NCBI RefSeq assembly: GCF_015751785.1
Contig: NZ_JADOTY010000001.1
Location: 1,860,001-1,924,000, forward strand
DNA: 64,000 nt
From: Micromonospora vinacea
Lineage (GTDB): Bacteria; Actinomycetota; Actinomycetes; Mycobacteriales; Micromonosporaceae
Direction: 5' to 3'
In this document: one piece after another, positions 59,371-64,000 of the stretch
How positions within the stretch are numbered: position 1 is the first letter of the stretch
Layout: each line of letters begins with the position of its first letter
Program-made: the position numbers and the translations under genes
The notes under the pieces: generated by a model
Told to the model about the DNA's origin: nothing
What the model saw: only the letters and a program-made list of their open reading frames with translations
Database searches by the model: none

Positions 59371-60387
59371 TCAGTCCTCCCCGCTCTCCTCCTGCTGCAC
59401 TCCGATGATCCCGACGATCCGCTCCAGGTCGTCCACCGTCGCGAACTCGATTGTGATTTTGCCCTTGCTGCGGCCGATGTCGACCTTCACCCGGGTGTCG
59501 AACCGGTCGGACAGCCGATCGGCGAGATCGGTCAGGGCCGGCGCGTGCGCCTTGGGTCGCCGCTTCGCGGCCTGACCCTTCGCCGGGCCGTCGTTCAGTG
59601 CCAAGGCCACGATCTCCTCGGTCGCCCGAACCGACAGTCCTTCGGCCACGATCCGCAGGGCCAGCTGTTCCTGCGCCTCGGCCTCGTCGAGGCTCAGCAG
59701 AGCGCGGGCGTGCCCCGCCGACAGGATGCCGGCGGCAACCCGGCGCTGCACCTGTGCGGGCAGGTTCAGCAGTCGGATCGTGTTGGAGATCTGCGGACGA
59801 CTCCGGCCGATCCGGCGGGCCAACTCCTCGTGGGTGGCGCCGAACTCCTCCAGCAGTTGCTGGTAGGCGGCGGCCTCTTCCAGCGGGTTCAGGTTCGCCC
59901 GGTGGATGTTCTCCAGCAGGGCATCGCGGAGCATGGCGTCGTCACGGGTGTCCCGGACGATCGCCGGGATGCTCTCCCGCCCCACCGCCTGGGCGGCCCG
60001 CCAGCGCCGCTCGCCCATCACCAGTTCGTACTTCTCGTCGTCGAGCTGCCGAACGACGATGGGCTGGAGGAAGCCGACCTCCTGGATCGAGGTCTTCAGC
60101 TCCTCCAGCGCATCCTCGTCGAAGACCTGGCGGGGCTGCTTCGGGTTGGGCATGATCGCGTCGACCGGGATCTCGGCGAATCGCGCACCGGGCACAGGGC
60201 TGAGCACAGGCTCCGGCTCGCGGACCGGCGCTCCGGCGGGTACTGCGTCGACGGCGACGGTTCCCGCGTCGTCCGTCTGCTCGTACTCCGGCTCGGCCGT
60301 CGCGGTGCCAGCGGCACCCGGCGCCGGCCCGGTCGGGATCAGCGCCCCCAGGCCCCTACCCAGACCGCCCCGAGGACGGTTCTTCAT
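59371..60387 (-). CDS. parB: Chromosome-partitioning protein ParB
   Basis: 338 residues, ATG at 60387 ([17 protein letters not shown], the usual N-terminal ParA-interaction start). The CTPase/nuclease-like N domain contains [24 protein letters not shown] and the arginine patch [12 protein letters not shown]; the helix-turn-helix is [22 protein letters not shown], and the dimerisation end is at 285-330. ParB loads at parS, clamps and slides on DNA using CTP to form the segregation complex; five parS sites lie within 2.5 kb here. Spaced 27 bases after parA. Confidence 0.97.
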   Translation of the reverse strand: MKNRPRGGLGRGLGALIPTGPAPGAAGTATAEPEYEQTDDAGTVAVDAVPAGAPVREPEPVLSPVPGARFAEIPVDAIMPNPKQPRQVFDEDALEELKTSIQEVGFLQPIVVRQLDDEKYELVMGERRWRAAQAVGRESIPAIVRDTRDDAMLRDALLENIHRANLNPLEEAAAYQQLLEEFGATHEELARRIGRSRPQISNTIRLLNLPAQVQRRVAAGILSAGHARALLSLDEAEAQEQLALRIVAEGLSVRATEEIVALALNDGPAKGQAAKRRPKAHAPALTDLADRLSDRFDTRVKVDIGRSKGKITIEFATVDDLERIVGIIGVQQEESGED

Positions 60388-60414
60388 GCCACGCCTCCCA
60401 GCGACTTGTCCGCA

Positions 60415-61740
60415 CTACGCATTCCGGCCCACCGGCTCCTTGACGCCCCGCTCGGCGATCTCCTGGGCGGCCTCGAAGTAACTCGTGGCGCCCCGCGAAC
60501 CGGGATCGTAGGTCATCACCGACTGGCCGTAGCTCGGTGCCTCGGACACCCGAACGTTGCGGGGGATGACCGCCTGGAGAACCTTGTCGCCGAAGTGGTT
60601 CCGGACGTCCTGCTCGACGGCGTCGGCCAACCGGGTGCGACGGTCGTACATGGTCAGCAGGATGGTGGAGACGTCGAGCTTCGGGTTGAGGTGCTGGCGT
60701 ACCAGGTTGATGTTGTTGATCAGCTGGTTGAGCCCTTCCAGCGCGTAGTACTCGCACTGGATCGGGATCAGCACCTCCTGCGCGGCAACCAGAGCATTGA
60801 CCGTGAGCAGGCCGAGCGAGGGCGGGCAGTCGATGAAGACGTAGTCGAACTCGCCCGGGTAGGCGGCGATCGCCCGGTCCAGGCGGGACTCCCGGGCCAC
60901 CACCGACACCAGCTCGATCTCCGCGCCGGCCAGGTCGATGGTCGCGGGTACGCACCAGAGGTTGGGGATGCCCTCGACCGCCTGTGCCACCTCGGCCAGC
61001 GGCACGCTGTTGATCAGACAGTCGTACACGTCGGGGATTCCGGTGTGGTGTGGGACGTTGAGCCCGGTCGAGGCGTTGCCCTGCGGGTCGAGGTCGACCA
61101 CGAGCACCCGGTTGCCGTGCAGGGCGAGCGCCACCGCAAGGTTGACGGTGGTGGTGGTCTTACCCACGCCACCCTTTTGGTTGGCGACGCACATGACCCG
61201 GGTCCGGTCCGGCCGAGGCATGGTCACCTCGCCACTGGGATTCAGGATCTGCACGGCGCGCATCGCCTCCATAGCCAACGGTGGGTCATCCTCTTCGCGC
61301 GTCGGGGTTTCACGTGAAACGTACGTGGGGTCGGCCGCCACGGCAGCCAACGACTCGGTCGAAGCGACCGGCGCGTCGGCGACCACCGGCGCGGCGTCCC
61401 GAACGACAGCCGCAGTGGGTTGGTGCGGGACGGCCGGCTCGAAACGAACCGCCGCGGCGGTGTTGCGGCGACCCGGGGCCGCCCGCACCTCGGCGGCATT
61501 CACCGGTCGACTCGACGCCTCCGGCGCGCGACGACCACTCGCCGGCTCCGGAATGGCCGAGCCCTCCGGCCGCCCGGCGCCCGACGGCGGGTCGAGCGCT
61601 GCCGGCGGATCGCTGTCGGTAGGTCGGGTCGATGGCCCGGTCGCGCCGGGCGACCAGCTCGGGTAGTCGGTTTCACGTGAAACGGGATCGCTGGTCGACC
61701 CGGTCACGCGTGGATCGTCGTACCTGCCGTCGTCATGCAC
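60415..61740 (-). CDS. parA: Chromosome-partitioning ATPase ParA with extended N-terminus
   Basis: 441 residues from GTG 61740 (VHDDGRYDDPRVTGS). The ATPase has the deviant Walker A NQKGGVGKTTTTVNLA (about 187-202), LVVDLDPQGNASTGL, FIDCPPSLGLLTVNAL and QCEYYALEGLNQLINN. The first ~155 residues are disordered Pro/Ala-rich; a start at ATG M157 (MEAMRAVQIL) would give a conventional size. The extension encodes two parS sites, each read as VSRET (residues 20-24 and 141-145). ParA binds DNA and ATP and moves the ParB-parS complex. Divergent terminus faces rsmG. Confidence 0.93.
   Translation of the reverse strand: MHDDGRYDDPRVTGSTSDPVSRETDYPSWSPGATGPSTRPTDSDPPAALDPPSGAGRPEGSAIPEPASGRRAPEASSRPVNAAEVRAAPGRRNTAAAVRFEPAVPHQPTAAVVRDAAPVVADAPVASTESLAAVAADPTYVSRETPTREEDDPPLAMEAMRAVQILNPSGEVTMPRPDRTRVMCVANQKGGVGKTTTTVNLAVALALHGNRVLVVDLDPQGNASTGLNVPHHTGIPDVYDCLINSVPLAEVAQAVEGIPNLWCVPATIDLAGAEIELVSVVARESRLDRAIAAYPGEFDYVFIDCPPSLGLLTVNALVAAQEVLIPIQCEYYALEGLNQLINNINLVRQHLNPKLDVSTILLTMYDRRTRLADAVEQDVRNHFGDKVLQAVIPRNVRVSEAPSYGQSVMTYDPGSRGATSYFEAAQEIAERGVKEPVGRNA
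61307..61320. promoter_or_regulatory. parS: parS site 4, inside parA
   Basis: Exact GTTTCACGTGAAAC within the parA frame, translated as VSRET. Confidence 0.92.
61670..61683. promoter_or_regulatory. parS: parS site 5, inside parA
   Basis: Exact GTTTCACGTGAAAC near the 5' end of parA, translated as VSRET. Confidence 0.92.
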
Positions 61741-61996
61741 CTGTCATCCCTGCCCGCTTCGGATGGTCGGTCCGCGCCCCGGTCAACTTGGCCGCATCCA
61801 CGCCCGCAACCCGGAGCGTACGGCCCACGGGAGCGGTCGGAGACCCGCGACGTCCGTCACCCGCTTCACACTATCGACGCGCGGTCAGCCTACGGCGGAC
61901 GGGCGCGGCCGGTCCACGTCGGGTTCTCATCCCCTCGTCCATCCGTACCGGTACAACGAGGCAACCCACCGGCCGGAAGCCCGATGGCGCGAAGTG

Positions 61997-62851
61997 TCAC
62001 CCTCGGCGGGAGCGTCCGCCCCGGGCGCGCTTCTTGGCCGCCGGACGCGGGCCGACCATCCGCTCGCGCACGATCTCCACCACGGTGGTGGGCGGGTCGA
62101 TCACGCCGACGCCGCAGAGGTGCACGCCCGGCTGCCCGCCGCCGAGTCGCGCCACCACCTCGGCGTGCTCCTCGATCTCGGCCGCAGCGGACGAGCCCTT
62201 GAGCGCCAGCAGGCGACCACCGCGAACCGCCAACGGGAGGCTCCAGCCGGCGAGCCGATCCAGGGGCGCGACCGCGCGTGCGGTCACCACGTCCCCACTG
62301 ATCGGCTCCCGGCCGCTCGAACCGCTGGCGGCCTCGTCAGCCCGGCCACGGAACACCCGGACCGACTTGGCCAGGCCGAGTCGCTCGACGACCTCGATCA
62401 GGAACGACGTCCTTCGGGCGAGCGGCTCGATCAGGGTGACAGTGAGGTCGGGGCGGGCGATGGCCAGGACGAGACCCGGCAGACCGGCGCCGGAGCCGAC
62501 GTCCAGCACCGTCGCGCCGGCCGGGATCCGCTCGGCGACCGCAGCACAGTTGAGCAGGTGCCGATCCCAAATGCGGGGTGCCTCCCGGGGGCCGATCAGG
62601 CCGCGGACCACGCCGTCGGTGGCCAGCAGTTCGGCGTACGCGGCGGCCAGGTCGAGACGGTCACCAAAGAGGGTGAGCGCGGCCGGAGCCAGCTCGGGCG
62701 GCAACGCCGCGTCGGCCGGTGACGGGGCGGTGTCGGGCCCGGTCGATCCGCCGTCGGCGTCGGACGAGGTAGCGGGGCGGACAGCGGACGGCCCGGGCGG
62801 CGTGCCGCCCGGGCCGGTCACGGCGTCGGCCGTGATGTCGTCGTGGGTCAC
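61997..62851 (-). CDS. rsmG: 16S rRNA (guanine-N7) methyltransferase RsmG
   Basis: 284 residues from GTG 62851 ([16 protein letters not shown]). A ~50-residue low-complexity N-terminal extension precedes the RsmG core: [41 protein letters not shown] (SAM-binding loop near residue 115), [31 protein letters not shown] and [15 protein letters not shown]. It methylates the 530 loop region of 16S rRNA. It begins only 4 bases after the jag stop, so is coupled to it; about 256 noncoding bases separate it from parA. Confidence 0.95.
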   Translation of the reverse strand: MTHDDITADAVTGPGGTPPGPSAVRPATSSDADGGSTGPDTAPSPADAALPPELAPAALTLFGDRLDLAAAYAELLATDGVVRGLIGPREAPRIWDRHLLNCAAVAERIPAGATVLDVGSGAGLPGLVLAIARPDLTVTLIEPLARRTSFLIEVVERLGLAKSVRVFRGRADEAASGSSGREPISGDVVTARAVAPLDRLAGWSLPLAVRGGRLLALKGSSAAAEIEEHAEVVARLGGGQPGVHLCGVGVIDPPTTVVEIVRERMVGPRPAAKKRARGGRSRRG

Positions 62852-62855
62852 CCGG

Positions 62856-63473
62856 TCAGTCCGCCGGCCGTACGACGATGCGCCGGTTCGGCTCGACACC
62901 CTCGGACTCGCTCGCCACACCGGACATGGCGTTGACCACGTCGTGCACGCACTTGCGCTCGAACGCGGACATCGCCTCCAGGCGGACCGGCTCGCCGTAC
63001 TCCTTGACCTTCTCGACGGCGTTCTTGGCGACCGCGGCGAGTTCCTTGCGGCGGTTCGCCCGGTAGCCACCGACGTCGAGCAGCAGGCGGCTCGGCGTAC
63101 CGGTCTGCCGGAAGACGGCGAGGCGGGTCAGCTCCTGGAGCGCCTCCAGGGTGGCCCCGCGCTGGCCGACCAGGTTCTGCAGTCGCTCGCCGACCACCTC
63201 GACCATCGGGCGGCCGGCGGCGACCAGCTCGTCGATGTCGCCGTCGTAGTCGAGGATGTCGAGCAGGCCCTCGACGTAGTCGGCGGCGATCTCGCTCTGC
63301 CGGAACAGGTCGCCCTCGCCCACAGCCTTCTTCGCCCGGGTGCCAGCGGCGGTGTCGGTGTCGTCGTCCGCCTCGGTGTCGTCGGCTTCGGTGTCGTCGC
63401 CGTCCACCGCGAGCGTGGTGGTCTCCTCCTCGTCCAGGGACTGCTCGGCGCGGGGGATGCTGGTCTCGGTCAC
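62856..63473 (-). CDS. jag: Jag/KhpB-type KH-R3H RNA-binding protein
   Basis: 205 residues from GTG 63473 ([17 protein letters not shown]), with GGAG eight bases upstream. The first ~55 residues are acidic and disordered with a repeated ADDTEADD stretch. The KH domain includes [35 protein letters not shown], and the R3H domain is [20 protein letters not shown]...[16 protein letters not shown]. No Jag_N domain is present. KhpB proteins bind RNA and in streptococci affect cell elongation. The yidC-jag-rsmG order is conserved. Confidence 0.93.
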   Translation of the reverse strand: MTETSIPRAEQSLDEEETTTLAVDGDDTEADDTEADDDTDTAAGTRAKKAVGEGDLFRQSEIAADYVEGLLDILDYDGDIDELVAAGRPMVEVVGERLQNLVGQRGATLEALQELTRLAVFRQTGTPSRLLLDVGGYRANRRKELAAVAKNAVEKVKEYGEPVRLEAMSAFERKCVHDVVNAMSGVASESEGVEPNRRIVVRPAD

Positions 63474-63685
63474 GGTCTCATCTCCGTACTCGCTCGGCCG
63501 GACCGTCGGGTCCGACTGGTTTCCCGGGGCCGGCGGGAGGTCGCCGGTGCCCACAGGCACGTCTGTACGGGCAGTGTCGCCCGTGGCCGCGCGGTGCGCG
63601 GTCGGTTCCGCCCGGCGCCGGCCATACGGCGGCTGCGCGGTGCGGAACGGGCCGCCGCCGGTGATCCGACGGCGGCCCTCCCGGG

Positions 63686-64000
63686 TCAGCCCTGCCGCTT
63701 GGCGGGGCGGCTCTTCTTCGGGTTGTTCATCGGCTTGGCGCCCGGCTTCGGGCCGGCCACCTTCGGCGCGGTCGCCTTGACCGGCGCCGGCGGGGCCGCC
63801 TTGCCACGACCGAACAGGCCGCCGGACTTGGCGGGCTGCACCGGGTTGCGGGGGCCGGCGGGGGCCACGGCCTTCTTGGCGGTCACCGGCGGCGGGAACT
63901 TCCGCAGCACCCACTGCTGTTGGCCGAGGGTGAAGAGGTTGTTGGTGACCCAGTAGATGATGACGCCGATCGGGAAGATCGCGCCGGAGATCAGCAGCGA
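63686..64000 (-). CDS. yidC: Membrane protein insertase YidC, C-terminal part (cut by window edge)
   Basis: Only the last ~104 residues are in the window; the frame continues past base 64000. Visible are the final membrane helix and loop (ISGAIFPIGVIIYWVTNNLFTLGQQQWVLRKF), a YidC/Oxa1 hallmark, and a 65-residue basic Pro/Ala/Lys-rich tail (GGLFGRGKAAPPAPVKATAPKVAG...NNPKKSRPAKRQG) that probably contacts the ribosome. YidC inserts and folds membrane proteins alone or with SecYEG. It is followed by a 212-base gap before jag. Confidence 0.95.
   Translation of the reverse strand, partial: SLLISGAIFPIGVIIYWVTNNLFTLGQQQWVLRKFPPPVTAKKAVAPAGPRNPVQPAKSGGLFGRGKAAPPAPVKATAPKVAGPKPGAKPMNNPKKSRPAKRQG

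Overview
The window is a high-GC actinobacterial chromosome segment. Its gene content and order fit a Micromonospora-like member of the Micromonosporaceae: many GTG starts, four-base GTGA/ATGA gene overlaps, Pro/Gly/Ala-rich protein tails, mycothiol-type genes and a pcnA-murJ-sigM-trxBA-cwlM-parB-parA-rsmG-jag-yidC order. The right end stops inside yidC, so dnaA and oriC are expected a few kilobases beyond it. That is inference from conserved actinobacterial order; dnaA itself is not in the window.

Left part (1-20.9 kb) is accessory or peripheral metabolism: a 5'-cut AAA ATPase, a GNAT acetyltransferase, a DoxX protein, a GT87-type membrane glycosyltransferase, a molybdenum-cofactor operon (moaC-mogA-moeA-moaE), a large SARP/NB-ARC/TPR regulator, a membrane GGDEF-EAL protein, a second membrane glycosyltransferase, a phosphoribosyltransferase, a zinc-ribbon protein, a maleylpyruvate-isomerase-like protein, and an operon of a lipoprotein serine hydrolase with a NarL-type two-component system.

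Middle part (21-45 kb) is core replication, translation and envelope. dnaB is interrupted by two inteins, one with class 3 features. rpsF-ssb-rpsR-rplI is preceded by a structured leader that looks like the S6:S18 autoregulatory RNA. Then come a Nfo-type endonuclease, two more membrane glycosyltransferase-like proteins, a PBP1-type penicillin-binding protein, a DUF5318-like protein, a padR-ino1 operon with a 25-bp perfect palindrome at its promoter, a Tat-exported protein, an O6-alkylguanine-DNA alkyltransferase, an NfeD/flotillin pair and pcnA.

Right part (45-64 kb) is the conserved oriC-proximal block: murJ, a detached pseudokinase, a SigM-like sigma factor with its putative anti-sigma partner, trxB-trxA, cwlM, a GNAT protein, a PLP aminotransferase, a ddl-like ligase, an HIT-family protein, and parB-parA-rsmG-jag-yidC. 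A noncoding tract of about 1.15 kb between the HIT gene and parB carries three parS sites and a cluster of DnaA boxes. Two more parS sites lie in the 5' part of parA and are read through as the peptide VSRET. Hairpin terminators separate most convergent gene pairs. No rRNA, tRNA, CRISPR or transposase was found. The least conventional material is the double-intein dnaB, the rpsF leader RNA, the parS/DnaA-box tract and several strong unassigned palindromic operators.
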